From: an uncultured Planococcus sp.
GTDB lineage: Bacteria; Bacillota; Bacilli; Bacillales_A; Planococcaceae
Assembly: GCA_947493585.1 (NCBI GenBank)
Contig: CANLRI010000005.1
Span: 109,471 to 173,470 of the forward strand
Direction of reading: 5' to 3'
Length of the DNA: 64,000 nt
Part shown: positions 18,150 through 26,670 of the stretch, piece by piece
Numbering within the stretch: position 1 is the stretch's first letter
How the letters are laid out: every line of letters begins with the position of its first letter
The notes under the pieces: generated by a model
Databases searched by the model: none
Seen by the model: the letters and a program-made list of their open reading frames with translations, nothing else
What the model was told of the DNA's origin: nothing
Program-made: the position numbers and the translations under genes

Positions 18150-18158
18150 ACTATTGTA
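18150..18158 (-). promoter_or_regulatory. Candidate ecsA promoter (extended -10)
   Basis: On the minus strand TACAAT is preceded by TGA, giving an extended -10 element about 27 bases before the ecsA start. No convincing -35 box is present. Confidence 0.45.
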
Positions 18159-18300
18159 TCAAAACTGCGTGGCGAATTCTTTCGGGAAATAGGACGCTTT
18201 ATGAACCCGGTCGGGACAAGCTGAAATGTAGAATGACTCGCTCACTGAATATGGTAAACTGAAAAAAGAACGGCCAACCCATTACAGAAAGGATGAGTTT

Positions 18301-18732
18301 ATGAGCAATTGCATTTTTTGCAAAATCATTGCAGGGGAAATCCCGAGCGTCAAAGTGTACGAAGATGAGCATGTCTATGCCTTTATGGACATCATGCCTT
18401 TGTCAAAAGGGCACACGCTGCTGATCCCGAAAACCCATCGCGAGTTTGTCTACGACATGACGCCGGAAGAAGCGGGCCAGCTGTTCAGCGTGGCGCCGAA
18501 GATTGCCAGCGCCATCAAAGAGACCTTCGAACCGGAAGGCATGAATTTATTGAACAACAACGGGCCAAAAGCCGGGCAAAGCGTGTTCCATTTCCATCTG
18601 CATTTCATCCCGCGCTACGGCGCAAGCGATGGATTTGGCGCGAAATGGATGACCAAAGAAAAAGAGTACACCACGGAGAAGATCCAGGAGCTTGCTGAAC
18701 AGGTAAAAACCAAGCTAGCCTCTGAGGCTTGA
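18301..18732 (+). CDS. hit: HIT family nucleotide hydrolase Hit
   Basis: This 143-residue protein of the histidine triad superfamily acts as a phosphoramidate or nucleotide hydrolase in the cytoplasm. The triad HFHLHF gives His97, His99 and His101. The N-terminal CIFC (Cys4 and Cys7) is the start of the zinc site seen in many bacterial HinT proteins. It sits divergently to ecsA, the order conserved in B. subtilis. ATG follows AAAGGATG. Confidence 0.93.
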   Translation: MSNCIFCKIIAGEIPSVKVYEDEHVYAFMDIMPLSKGHTLLIPKTHREFVYDMTPEEAGQLFSVAPKIASAIKETFEPEGMNLLNNNGPKAGQSVFHFHLHFIPRYGASDGFGAKWMTKEKEYTTEKIQELAEQVKTKLASEA

Positions 18733-18809
18733 TTTTCTGTGCTGCACGAGATAAGATCGTAATACGTTTTTCGCCGGCGGCCACGAGGGCACGTCCGGGA
18801 AAAAGAAAC

Positions 18810-18838
18810 TAGCTTGAGCTGAGGAGAGATGAGAAATG
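18810..18838 (+). promoter_or_regulatory. Possible TRAP binding site (NAG repeats) over the trpP start
   Basis: Five triplets TAG, GAG, GAG, GAG, GAG are spaced by 3, 2, 2 and 2 bases and end two bases before the trpP ATG, covering its ribosome binding site. In B. subtilis trpP is repressed in translation by TRAP binding to such (G/U)AG repeats at the same place. Five repeats is fewer than the 9-11 usually bound, so part of the pattern may simply be a purine-rich ribosome binding site. Confidence 0.45.
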
Positions 18839-19369
18839 AATACGAAAAATCTTGTGTTAATGGCGCTGCTTGTCAGCGTCGGTGCGACATTGTACGTAAT
18901 GATCCCGGGCATCAACGGCGGGATGAAACCCGACTTTATGCTGACGATGATGTTTATTGGAATCCTGTTATTCCGTGACGTGAAAAGTGTCTTTTTGCTC
19001 GCTGTCACGACGGGAATTATTTCTGGATTGTTTTCAAGCTTTCCGGGAGGCTTTTTCCCGAACATCGTCGATAAATTCGTTACCGCATTCGTCTTTTTCG
19101 CCCTTGTGTCGCTATTGAAAAAGCATGCGGCCAAGCTGCCGGTCGGCACTGCGCTCGCTGCGTTCGGGACGGTTCTGTCAGGAACTATTTTCCTATCAGC
19201 TGCCATCTTCATGTTAGGCGCTGACATCCCGTTCACGCTTTTGCTCGCAACAGTCGTCGTTCCGGCAACCGTCATGAACGGTGTTGCCTTTGCGGTCATG
19301 TTCCCGATCGTCACAGGGCTTATGAAACGCTCGAACTTCCATAGTTCTGCACCCGCACAGGCTCGCTGA
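18836..19369 (+). CDS. trpP: Tryptophan transporter TrpP
   Basis: This 177-residue integral membrane protein has about five to six helices and the conserved PGINGGMKPDFML and FPGGFFPNIVDKF segments of the TrpP (YhaG) family; the B. subtilis protein has 172 residues. It imports tryptophan across the cytoplasmic membrane. The gene order hit-trpP-yhaH-hpr is the B. subtilis order without serC. The GA-rich region just before the start carries regularly spaced NAG triplets. It may work with the kynurenine genes at 38-40 kb in tryptophan use. Confidence 0.88.
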   Translation: MNTKNLVLMALLVSVGATLYVMIPGINGGMKPDFMLTMMFIGILLFRDVKSVFLLAVTTGIISGLFSSFPGGFFPNIVDKFVTAFVFFALVSLLKKHAAKLPVGTALAAFGTVLSGTIFLSAAIFMLGADIPFTLLLATVVVPATVMNGVAFAVMFPIVTGLMKRSNFHSSAPAQAR

Positions 19370-19374
19370 TGCCT

Positions 19375-19412
19375 AAAATGCCTTTCCCTTTCACAGGGAA
19401 AGGCATTTTTTA
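19375..19412 (+). terminator. Terminator of trpP
   Basis: AAAATGCCTTTCCC/GGGAAAGGCATTTT stem with a 7-base loop and T-run. Confidence 0.9.
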
Positions 19413-19441
19413 TTGAATAGCCATTCATTCCATGTTTTAAT
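19413..19441 (+). promoter_or_regulatory. Sigma-A promoter of the YtxH gene
   Basis: TTGAAT (19413-19418) and TTTAAT (19436-19441) are separated by 17 bases. It starts directly at the end of the trpP terminator. Confidence 0.7.
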
Positions 19442-19492
19442 TAAGTGAAATAAAGGAAAAGAAAGATAGATACGAAAGGAGCGCTTACACTT

Positions 19493-19930
19493 ATGAAAGT
19501 TACGAATTTTTTTGCAGGTCTTGGTGCCGGCCTAATCGCCGGTGCTGTAACAGCCATCCTCTCCACTCCAAAATCCGGTGAGGAATTGCGCACTTCCATC
19601 AAATCGAGCGGCTCGGAATGGAAAGAATCGATGAACGAGCTGAAAGCCCGCATCAATGAATTAAAAGAGTCGATCAACCACTTGACAGAAGAATCGAAAA
19701 CACAAGTACCTGAAGCCGTAGATGGCTTGAAAGCATCCCTCCAATCTTGGCAAGAAGGCACAGCGCCAGCGAAAGAACATTTGCAGCTAGAGATCAAAGC
19801 AATCCAAAATTCCATCGAACAGCTGCAGGCATCGATCAGCAAAGATAAAGGCGAAGAAGAGAAAAAAGACAAACCGACGAAAATCGATCCGAAAAAAGCG
19901 GAAAATAAAGATGATTCTGAGACAGCTTGA
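19493..19930 (+). CDS. YtxH-domain protein (YhaH-like)
   Basis: This 145-residue protein has one N-terminal membrane segment with glycine-rich [18 protein letters not shown] at residues 5-22, the YtxH signature, followed by [11 protein letters not shown] long charged, probably coiled-coil tail rich in Glu, Lys and Ser follows. B. subtilis yhaH occupies the same place. YtxH proteins are general-stress-associated membrane-tethered proteins of unknown mechanism. AAAGGAG lies 11 bases before ATG. Confidence 0.8.
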   Translation: MKVTNFFAGLGAGLIAGAVTAILSTPKSGEELRTSIKSSGSEWKESMNELKARINELKESINHLTEESKTQVPEAVDGLKASLQSWQEGTAPAKEHLQLEIKAIQNSIEQLQASISKDKGEEEKKDKPTKIDPKKAENKDDSETA

Positions 19931-19957
19931 CCATCATTGGTCAGGTTGTTTTTTTTC
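19923..19957 (+). terminator. Terminator of the YtxH gene
   Basis: CTTGACC/GGTCAGG stem with a 6-base loop and an eight-T run; it overlaps the stop codon. Confidence 0.75.
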
Positions 19958-20002
19958 GACTAAATTATTTTACTATTCTCACTTTAATTCACTTTGCTTT
20001 AT

Positions 20003-20011
20003 TGCTATAAT
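20003..20011 (+). promoter_or_regulatory. Extended -10 promoter of hpr
   Basis: TGCTATAAT is a perfect extended -10 box. A weak -35, TTTAAT, lies 17 bases further up at 19983-19988. It is about 35 bases before the hpr start. Confidence 0.65.
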
Positions 20012-20045
20012 AAAGAAAATATTCCCGGTGAAAGTTGGTGCTCGT

Positions 20046-20606
20046 GTGAATGACAAAGAATATACAATGAAAGAAGCTATGCTGTACAGCCAAAGAATTG
20101 GGCAATTATCGAAAGCATTATGGAAAGCAGTGGAGAAAGATTGGCAGATGTGGATAAAACCTTATGACCTGAATATTAATGAACATCACATTTTATGGAT
20201 TTCCTACCATTTGAAAGGAGCCTCTATTTCCGACGTGGCCAAGTTCGGGGTCATGCACGTCTCAACCGCATTCAATTTTTCAAAAAAACTTGAAGAACGC
20301 GAATTGCTGTCCTTCTCGAAACGCGATACCGACAAACGCAATACATATGTCGAACTCACACAAAAAGGCGAAGAGTTGATGCAGGAGATGATTGAACGCT
20401 ACCACGACACGCCTCATTCAGTCGTCGACGGCTCTATCCCACTTCGCAATCTATACGGGAAATTCCCCGAATTCATGGATGTCATGGCCATCATCCGTAA
20501 TATCTACGGCGATGATTTCATGGAGATTTTCGAAGCTTCTTTCAAAAATATCGAAAACCGTTTCAATGAGGAAAACCACGTTTTAACCGACAATAAAAAC
20601 TCCTGA
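20046..20606 (+). CDS. hpr: MarR-family transition-state regulator Hpr (ScoC)
   Basis: This 186-residue winged-helix repressor controls proteases, sporulation and peptide transport genes in Bacillus. The core [20 protein letters not shown] and the helix-turn-helix segment [19 protein letters not shown] are almost identical to B. subtilis Hpr, as is [11 protein letters not shown] near the end. The start is uncertain: the GTG at 20046 lacks a strong ribosome binding site, and an ATG eight codons later is also possible. The gene lies between yhaH and prsA as in B. subtilis. Confidence 0.92.
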   Translation: MNDKEYTMKEAMLYSQRIGQLSKALWKAVEKDWQMWIKPYDLNINEHHILWISYHLKGASISDVAKFGVMHVSTAFNFSKKLEERELLSFSKRDTDKRNTYVELTQKGEELMQEMIERYHDTPHSVVDGSIPLRNLYGKFPEFMDVMAIIRNIYGDDFMEIFEASFKNIENRFNEENHVLTDNKNS

Positions 20607-20612
20607 AAAACA

Positions 20613-20630
20613 CGGTGAAATATTTCACCG
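20613..20630. promoter_or_regulatory. 18-base perfect palindrome after hpr
   Basis: CGGTGAAA-TA-TTTCACCG is a perfect inverted repeat 7 bases after the hpr stop. It lacks a T-run, so it is a weak terminator at best. It could be an operator for the next gene or an mRNA 3' stabilizer. Confidence 0.4.
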
Positions 20631-20710
20631 AAGAAGCTTGCATTCCCTCAGGAAACGTTGTATTGTATGTATCGGCTCGTTAACACTATACATCAATGGG
20701 AGATACGCAT

Positions 20711-21256
20711 ATGCATTGCTGGAAAACAATCAACGTTAAAAAACAATACGGTTCTGACCGCCTGTTCTTCATTTCCGCGCTAATCGGCGCCGGGGTTTTC
20801 ACCAGCTATTACATGCTGTTGGCAATCATGTATGCCGACCCGTTATCCGACCAGAACTTTTTACTGTTCATGATCGGGATGCTGGCAATCTACCCTATCC
20901 ATAAACTTTTGCATCTTCTGCCGTTACTCGGAAGCCGCAAATGCTTGAAAATTAGCATGCGCAAGCAATTGAAGCTGTGCCCGACAATTTCTTTGTATAT
21001 TAAAGAACCGGTGCGGAAATCACGCTTCATGCTGGCGCTTGTGGCACCATTCGCAGTCATCAACACGACCATTATCGCGCTGAGCATCATTTGGCCGGCC
21101 TATAGCCATTATTTCGCCATTTTGCTTGCGTACCATAGCGCTATGTCCGTGACGGATTTGATCTATATCCGTAATCTGGCGCGCTCGCCGCGGCACGCAC
21201 TTATCGAAGAGACAGACACTGGATTTGAGATCCTGGTGCCGCAGCCAATTGCCTGA
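20711..21256 (+). CDS. DUF3267-like membrane protein
   Basis: This 181-residue protein has three to four membrane helices. The first cytoplasmic loop contains HKLLHLLPLLGSRK, resembling the HExxH-like segment of DUF3267 proteins (putative zincin-type membrane peptidases). Here the catalytic Glu position holds Lys, so peptidase activity is doubtful. B. subtilis yhaJ, of similar type, lies in the same interval between hpr and prsA. The start is chosen at the ATG with GGGAGA 7 bases upstream; an ATG five codons earlier has no ribosome binding site. The function is unknown. Confidence 0.65.
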   Translation: MHCWKTINVKKQYGSDRLFFISALIGAGVFTSYYMLLAIMYADPLSDQNFLLFMIGMLAIYPIHKLLHLLPLLGSRKCLKISMRKQLKLCPTISLYIKEPVRKSRFMLALVAPFAVINTTIIALSIIWPAYSHYFAILLAYHSAMSVTDLIYIRNLARSPRHALIEETDTGFEILVPQPIA

Positions 21257-21277
21257 CCTGCTTTTTTCTTTCCATTT

Positions 21278-21286
21278 TGCTATAAT
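21278..21286 (+). promoter_or_regulatory. Extended -10 promoter of the small membrane protein gene
   Basis: TGCTATAAT, a perfect extended -10 box, about 30 bases before the next gene. No clear -35 box is seen. Confidence 0.55.
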
Positions 21287-21315
21287 GGAAGTTAAGGTCA
21301 GAGGGGAGGAAACTC

Positions 21316-21501
21316 ATGATAGTCGCATTCGTCGTAATGTTCTCCGTGTTTTATGTGTTCCAAATCAATCGGATGACATATGCACTTGTTACATCCCGGG
21401 AAATTCCTGAGGAAAACCACGAAAAGATTTTTCGCACCATTAACATATTGATTTTAATCCTGCTCGTTTCATTATATGTCGGGGTTGAATTCACCCCGTA
21501 A
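21316..21501 (+). CDS. Small membrane protein
   Basis: This 61-residue protein has two predicted membrane helices (about residues 2-16 and 43-58) joined by a charged loop. It has GAGGGGAGG upstream, its own promoter-like box and a terminator overlapping its stop codon, so it is a real gene. It holds the position of small genes such as yhaL before prsA in B. subtilis, but I do not recognise the sequence as YhaL. The function is unknown. Confidence 0.65.
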   Translation: MIVAFVVMFSVFYVFQINRMTYALVTSREIPEENHEKIFRTINILILILLVSLYVGVEFTP

Positions 21502-21526
21502 GCACTTGCCCGAGCAAGTGCTTTTT
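21500..21526 (+). terminator. Terminator of the small membrane protein gene
   Basis: AAGCACTTGC/GCAAGTGCTT stem with loop CCGA and T-run. Confidence 0.85.
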
Positions 21527-21603
21527 CTATGGAAATATTCGCAATCCCCTGCCCTTTAATGGATTCGCAATTTTTTGGAACTTTTTATTTTTTCATTCGT
21601 TTA

Positions 21604-21612
21604 TGATATAGT
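21604..21612 (+). promoter_or_regulatory. Extended -10 promoter of prsA
   Basis: TGATATAGT is an extended -10 box, giving a leader of about 130 bases before prsA. The -35 region is T-rich and not convincing. Confidence 0.55.
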
Positions 21613-21749
21613 AACTACGGCATCTATTGAAAATACACGCAAAAACAGCACGTGGCACCACGCTCGCGGCTATCATTCTTTTGCGGAAAATCAACAGCCC
21701 ACACCTATAAATTCAACTTAGATTGAAAGAAAGTTAGGAGCGAACATTG

Positions 21750-22679
21750 ATGAAGAAATCAGCCTTTACCCTTTCCATCGCAGCAGCGGTTCTTGCACTT
21801 TCCGCATGCAGCGACAATGGTTCCGATAGCGAAGTGCTCGTCACTTCCGATGCGGGAGACGTGACAAAAGATGAACTATACGAAGAGATGAAAACCTCTG
21901 TCGGCGATCAAGCCATCCAAATCTTAATGATTGAAAAAGTATTGGGCGCTAACTATGAAGTGTCAGACGAAGAAGTAGAAGCGGAACTTGAAAGCAATAA
22001 AGAAGAAATGGGCGAAAACTTCGAACAATTTCTCACTCAGAACAATCATACAGAAGAAAGCTATAAAAAAGTCATCCGCTTGAACTTGCTTCAGGAAAAA
22101 GCTTTGACAGAAGACGTCGAAGTGACGGATGAAGAAATTGAAGAACGCTACGAACGCCAAGGAACAGAACTGAATGCCCGCCATATCCTCGTTGCGGACG
22201 AAGAAACAGCCAACGAAGTGAAAACGAAACTCGACGATGGCGGTGATTTCGCTGAGCTGGCAGAAGAATATTCTACTGACCCAGGATCAGCTGCTAACGG
22301 TGGTTCTCTTGATTGGTTCGGCACAGGCGCTATGGTTCCTGAATTCGAAGACGCGGCTTATTCCCTCGAAGTCGATGAAATCAGCGAACCTGTCCAATCG
22401 CAGCACGGTTTCCACATTATCCAAGTGACTGAAACACGCGAAGTCGAAGGCCAAGAGCCGCTTGAAGACCAGCGCGAAGCTCTTCGTTCTGAAATCGCCA
22501 TGTCCAAAGCGGATCAATCTACCTTGCTTCCGAAAGTTGCCGCGTTGATGGAAGAAGCGAATATCGACATCAAAGACGAAGAACTTGAAGGCGCATTAGA
22601 TGAAATCCTTAACACAGAACCAGCTCCTGAAGAAGGAGCCCCAACTGAAGAAGAGACGGAAGAAACTCCGGCTGAATAA
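21750..22679 (+). CDS. prsA: Foldase lipoprotein PrsA (parvulin-type PPIase)
   Basis: This 309-residue lipoprotein has lipobox LSAC with Cys20. It folds secreted proteins on the outer face of the membrane. Domain order: signal peptide, N-terminal chaperone domain, a parvulin peptidyl-prolyl isomerase domain (about residues 140-232; [32 protein letters not shown]), a C-terminal helical part, then an acidic tail rich in Glu and Pro. The start is ATG with AGGAGC 8 bases before it. It is the classic prsA-yhaM convergent arrangement. The strongly acidic composition fits a halotolerant host but is only suggestive. Confidence 0.95.
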   Translation: MKKSAFTLSIAAAVLALSACSDNGSDSEVLVTSDAGDVTKDELYEEMKTSVGDQAIQILMIEKVLGANYEVSDEEVEAELESNKEEMGENFEQFLTQNNHTEESYKKVIRLNLLQEKALTEDVEVTDEEIEERYERQGTELNARHILVADEETANEVKTKLDDGGDFAELAEEYSTDPGSAANGGSLDWFGTGAMVPEFEDAAYSLEVDEISEPVQSQHGFHIIQVTETREVEGQEPLEDQREALRSEIAMSKADQSTLLPKVAALMEEANIDIKDEELEGALDEILNTEPAPEEGAPTEEETEETPAE

Positions 22680-22686
22680 ACACAGC

Positions 22687-22718
22687 AAAACCCCCGACAT
22701 CTTAGTCGGGGGTTTTTT
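22687..22718 (+). terminator. Terminator of prsA
   Basis: AAAACCCCCGAC/GTCGGGGGTTTT stem with loop ATCTTA and T-run. A second hairpin with the same CCCCCGAC core lies 139 bases further on. Confidence 0.9.
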
Positions 22719-22771
22719 CAAGCAGCGATTTTCTTGCGATGCTCGAACGCAGTGAGTTGAGCGCACGGTTT

Positions 22772-22829
22772 TGTGGCGAGGAGTCTTAATTCCCGCCCCA
22801 CGGAGTCGTCCGATAAGCTTCGGATAATA
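22772..22829 (-). repeat. Diverged copy of a dispersed intergenic repeat
   Basis: Read on the minus strand this segment (TCCGAAGCTTAT...GTGGGGCGGGAAT...CTCCTCG) aligns with the left half of the repeat at 42.3 kb (TCCGAAGCTTAG...ATGGGGCGGGAAT...CTCCTCG). It lies between two similar terminator hairpins, 22687-22718 and 22857-22887. No coding function is seen in 22719-22856. Confidence 0.6.
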
Positions 22830-22856
22830 ACTTCTTACCTTTCTCGACAGCTTACA

Positions 22857-22887
22857 AAGACCCCCGACTTTTTCGTCGGGGGTCTTT
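22857..22887 (-). terminator. Terminator of yhaM
   Basis: AAAGACCCCCGAC/GTCGGGGGTCTTT stem, loop TTTTTC, 14 bases after the yhaM stop. Its stem core repeats that of the prsA terminator. Confidence 0.75.
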
Positions 22888-22900
22888 GTGTATTTCTGTC

Positions 22901-23839
22901 TTATAGTTTCGGCTTGTAGAATGAGCGGTTGTCGAGCGCGAAGACGCGTTCCGAGAACTCGCCTTCTTTTGTTTTTCCGAGCACGCGGTCGAGCATCATC
23001 ATTTTGGCATCGATATTGTCGATATAATGGAGAATTTCCGCCTCTTTGATCATCGGCTTTTTCGGGCTGCCCCATTCTTCCTTGCCGTGATGCGACAAAA
23101 CGATATGTTGAAGGACCATCACTTCTTCCCCTTCGATGCCGAGTTCTTCCGCCGCTTTTGCGATTTCAGTCACCATGATTGAAATATGGCCAAGCAAATT
23201 GCCTTCCACCGTATAAGTCGTCGCGATCGGCCCTGAAAGTTCAAAGACTTTGCCGATATCGTGAAGAATGATTCCAGAATACAGTAAATCCTTATCCAGG
23301 CTCGGATACACTTCGCAAATGGCCTTGCCAAGTTTGAGCATCGACACCACATGATCCGCAAGTCCTGATACATAATCGTGGTGATTGCGCGTCGCCGCCG
23401 GGAAAGTTAGGAATTGCTGCTGGTATTTCTTCAGGATATGGCGCGTGATGCGCTGGATTTGCGGATTTTCCATTTCGAACAGGAACTTCGTCACTTCTTC
23501 ATGCAATTCGTCCGCACTTTGTGCCGCCGAAGGCAAAAACTCAGCGATCGTCAAGTTCTCTTCCGGTTTTGCCGGGCGGATGCTTTTGATGCGCAGCTGG
23601 TTTTTGCCGCGGTAATTATGGATCTCCCCACCGACTCGGACAATCGTTTCTGCTGCGTACATCCGTTCATGTTCGTCTTTCGTGTCCCATAGCTTTGCCT
23701 CAATGTCCCCGCTTTTGTCCTGCAGAACGAGTGACATGAATGGATTGCCGGTCGTCGTGACGCCTTTGACCGATTGTTTGATCAATAGAAAATCATCGAC
23801 CGTCTCCCCGACAGCGCGTGTTGTAATTCCTTTAGTCAT
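22901..23839 (-). CDS. yhaM: 3'-5' exoribonuclease YhaM
   Basis: This 312-residue Mn-dependent exonuclease of RNA and single-stranded DNA has an N-terminal OB-fold (about residues 15-90; [17 protein letters not shown]) and a C-terminal HD domain. The HD domain shows His163 in GLADHVV, the pair His193-Asp194 in LHDIGK, and LSHHG. The length equals B. subtilis YhaM (314). The ATG overlaps the yhaN stop as ATGA and has AAAGGAG upstream, so yhaO-yhaN-yhaM is one coupled operon linking two nuclease systems. Confidence 0.94.
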   Translation of the reverse strand: MTKGITTRAVGETVDDFLLIKQSVKGVTTTGNPFMSLVLQDKSGDIEAKLWDTKDEHERMYAAETIVRVGGEIHNYRGKNQLRIKSIRPAKPEENLTIAEFLPSAAQSADELHEEVTKFLFEMENPQIQRITRHILKKYQQQFLTFPAATRNHHDYVSGLADHVVSMLKLGKAICEVYPSLDKDLLYSGIILHDIGKVFELSGPIATTYTVEGNLLGHISIMVTEIAKAAEELGIEGEEVMVLQHIVLSHHGKEEWGSPKKPMIKEAEILHYIDNIDAKMMMLDRVLGKTKEGEFSERVFALDNRSFYKPKL

Positions 23840-26670
23840 GCTTGGATGCTCCTTTCAGGATTCGCCACGTCGATTTGCTGAGCACTTGGCCAAGCTTGCT
23901 GCATCGCTTCGTGGCATGTGAAATAAATGAACTGATGGCCTGTCTGCAGCTCTTCCACTAATTTTATCACTTGCTGGCTTCTTCGGCGATCAAAATGGAC
24001 AAACGGGTCATCCATGATGATCGGAAACGGATGGGATTCCTTCAAAGAAGATGCCAGGGCAAAACGCAGTGCCAAATATGCCTGCTCTTTTGTTGCTTGG
24101 CTGAGCTCGATGACGCGGAAGCGCAAGCCGTCTTTCCGCAGCGCTTCAAAGTTCCCTTCCTGGCTGAGCAGCAAACGCACATACTCGCCGTCCGTCAATT
24201 GGGTGAAGTACGATTCCGAAAGCTGTAGTACTGCCGGTAGCTTCGTCTCTTTCAATTCATCCATCGTCTGCTTGAACACCTCGACAATCGCGCGGTTGAC
24301 AGCCCATTCCTTGGCCGCGTCCTGAAACTCCGCTTTTTTCGCTTCCAGTTCCTGAAGTTTCATCGAATGCCCTTCGTCCGACAATAAATGCCTCGTCAAC
24401 TGAAGTTTTTCTGCTTGCTCTTCCCATAATGACTGGCGTTCATCCTGCAATTCATCCAGTTGTTGCTGCGAACGCTCGAGAAATTGTTTTGTGCTCTCTT
24501 CTGCATCACCGAGCGCAGCAGGTTTTTCCACTTCTCCGATGGCAGAAAGCTGCGACAGGACCATTTGCAATTGTTCCTGTGCAGACCTTGCTTGTTCCGA
24601 CAGTTTGGCAGCGCGGTAAAACGAATCCTCATCTTCCACTGCCGCCCTTTTGAATAGCTCATCTATCGCTTCGAAAAGCTTGGCCAATCGCTCGGCACAT
24701 TTTCTGGATTGTTCCGCCAACTGTTGGTTTTTCTCGCGGATTTTTCCGGCGTGCTGGAGTTTCTGCTGGCGCGCTTCCCATTCCGCACGGAGCACGCTGA
24801 TGACATTGCTTGCACTTGCAGGCTTGCCGCATGCCTCCTGCGCCTGTTCCAGCCACGCCTGTTGTTCGCTTTCCAATCTCCCGATTTCTTCCGTAATGCG
24901 ATCCAGCCGGCTAGAGGCTGTATGCACATCGCGCAATTTATCGAATAACGTGAGGACGGTAGCGCGTGAGGTTTCTTCAGGAAAACCAAGCGATTTCAGT
25001 AATCCCCGATATTGCTGCAGTTCCCGGTTGCTGTCTGTCTGCGGCAGCGCAGCAATTTTCCGCTTGCTTGCTTCGATGGCGTCAAAACGTTCATCAAGCC
25101 CTTTATCGTATTCCGCTAGCTTGATAAGCAAAGCTTCATATTCCGCTTCCTGCCCACCGTAGCGTTCCACTAGATCATCCGTGCTGCCTTTTGGTGATTT
25201 CCTGTCACGCAGCCAGAGCCACACCGATGCGCCGAGCGCCATCGCCGCAAGAAGCCCCGTAAAAGCGTCTGCAGAAACCACAGCGATGATCAAGCCGGAA
25301 ATTCCGATAGCCCCCAACAGAAATTGGGCAAGACGGTTATTGGCAGCCGTCCCCGCTTGCCGTTTTTGCTGCGCTTTAGCGAGCGTCAGCTGGGGCTCGA
25401 TGTCGGCCCATTGTTCTGCGCGCTGCCGCTGTTCTTCGGGCGGCTCTGCTGCAAGGTATTGCTTTAAAGCGTGTTCAGCTTCTGACAGCCGTTGCCGTTC
25501 TTCTTCCAATCGGCGCTGCCCGAAAGCTTGTTCTTGTTCAGCGGTTTGCAACGCATCCAATATGATCTTCAATCGCTCTTCCTGTTCAAGCGAGGCATCC
25601 GAGAGGAGTGCCTGCTCTTTGTTCATGCCGCATAATTTCAATAGGCGGCCAAGTTCATCCTGCAATCGGCTGAGCTCTTCTTGTTTCACTTTCAATGAAG
25701 AATTTATCTGATGCCATTCGGCTTCGCGCCCGAGCAGATCCGCTATAGAATCTGTTCCAAGCAACTCGCCAGCCGGCTCTAACCGGCCTATTTCATTTTC
25801 CAGAAAGGCAGCTTCGGCCTGTAATTCATTTTTCTGGTCGAGCAATCGTTCATACTGACGGACGCCCGATTCCGGAAAATTCACCGGGCCGTTTTCCGCC
25901 AAGCGCTCGAGTTGTTGTTTTCGCGCTAATAGCGGTGCTGCTTGCTGCCATTTTTTCGCTTCCTTGATGTCTTGAACGAGCATGCTTTCAGCGTGGCCCA
26001 GCTCGGCCAATCGCTGTTTGATGTGCTCCAGCCGCTCTGTTGCCGGACGGAAGGTATCCGCGCGCAGCTTGTATTCGCGCAACTCCGTTTCAAGTTCCCG
26101 CAACTCTTCGGTCAAACGGTTGATTAGCGGCAACTTCCCAGCTTTCTTGAACAACTCGCCCATTTCGCGTTCGAGCTGGCTTTCCATTTTCCCGGCATGG
26201 TCGACACCGGCAGTCCCGGAGGACAACAGCGTCCGCGTCAGCTCCTGTTCAGTCATTTGGTCGAGATCTTGAAGTTCATGGACAGAGAACGAATAAATCG
26301 CTTCATAGGACGCCCTGTCATATCCTCTTAATAGCTCCGCCAGTTCTGCCTCGCCTCCGCGGCGCCCGTCTTCAAACCAGACCGTCACATCTCCTGCCGA
26401 TTTACCGGCTGTCCGCTCGATCACGACACGGCCATAAACGGGATCGCTCAGCTGCAGCTGGCCGCCGTATTTGCCGCCCGCTTTCGGTTCGTAGCGTTTA
26501 TGCGGCTGGCTGCGTGCCGAAAAGCCAAACAGCATCTGCAAGATAAATTGCTGGATGGTCGTTTTTCCTGCTTCATTCATTCCGTAGAATACGGCCATCG
26601 GTTTGTTCAGCTCGATGGTCCTGTTTTCGTGGCGGCCAAAACCGTAAATGATCAGTTTTTCAAGTTTCAT
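23836..26670 (-). CDS. yhaN: SMC/Rad50-like AAA ATPase YhaN
   Basis: This 944-residue protein is built like SbcC/Rad50. The Walker A motif [10 protein letters not shown] is near residue 30, then come long coiled coils rich in Glu, Gln, Leu and Arg. A central hydrophobic block (about residues 450-490, two membrane-like helices) interrupts them. The C-terminal ATPase half has the signature-like [14 protein letters not shown] and the Walker [14 protein letters not shown]. The central hydrophobic pair is typical of YhaN and suggests membrane association. It probably partners the phosphoesterase YhaO in DNA end processing, a role inferred from the SbcCD parallel. It starts overlapping the yhaO stop as ATGA. 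Confidence 0.88.
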   Translation of the reverse strand: MKLEKLIIYGFGRHENRTIELNKPMAVFYGMNEAGKTTIQQFILQMLFGFSARSQPHKRYEPKAGGKYGGQLQLSDPVYGRVVIERTAGKSAGDVTVWFEDGRRGGEAELAELLRGYDRASYEAIYSFSVHELQDLDQMTEQELTRTLLSSGTAGVDHAGKMESQLEREMGELFKKAGKLPLINRLTEELRELETELREYKLRADTFRPATERLEHIKQRLAELGHAESMLVQDIKEAKKWQQAAPLLARKQQLERLAENGPVNFPESGVRQYERLLDQKNELQAEAAFLENEIGRLEPAGELLGTDSIADLLGREAEWHQINSSLKVKQEELSRLQDELGRLLKLCGMNKEQALLSDASLEQEERLKIILDALQTAEQEQAFGQRRLEEERQRLSEAEHALKQYLAAEPPEEQRQRAEQWADIEPQLTLAKAQQKRQAGTAANNRLAQFLLGAIGISGLIIAVVSADAFTGLLAAMALGASVWLWLRDRKSPKGSTDDLVERYGGQEAEYEALLIKLAEYDKGLDERFDAIEASKRKIAALPQTDSNRELQQYRGLLKSLGFPEETSRATVLTLFDKLRDVHTASSRLDRITEEIGRLESEQQAWLEQAQEACGKPASASNVISVLRAEWEARQQKLQHAGKIREKNQQLAEQSRKCAERLAKLFEAIDELFKRAAVEDEDSFYRAAKLSEQARSAQEQLQMVLSQLSAIGEVEKPAALGDAEESTKQFLERSQQQLDELQDERQSLWEEQAEKLQLTRHLLSDEGHSMKLQELEAKKAEFQDAAKEWAVNRAIVEVFKQTMDELKETKLPAVLQLSESYFTQLTDGEYVRLLLSQEGNFEALRKDGLRFRVIELSQATKEQAYLALRFALASSLKESHPFPIIMDDPFVHFDRRRSQQVIKLVEELQTGHQFIYFTCHEAMQQAWPSAQQIDVANPERSIQA

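Noticed and set aside
21645..21670. T-box-like segment GTGGCACCACGC upstream of prsA
   Set aside because: It resembles the T-box core only loosely, the leader is too short for a Stem I, and prsA is not an amino acid gene. A simple small hairpin explains it.
22687..22887. CRISPR-like repeat array from the repeated CCCCCGAC hairpins
   Set aside because: Only two copies, both functioning as terminators, with no regular spacers and no cas genes.
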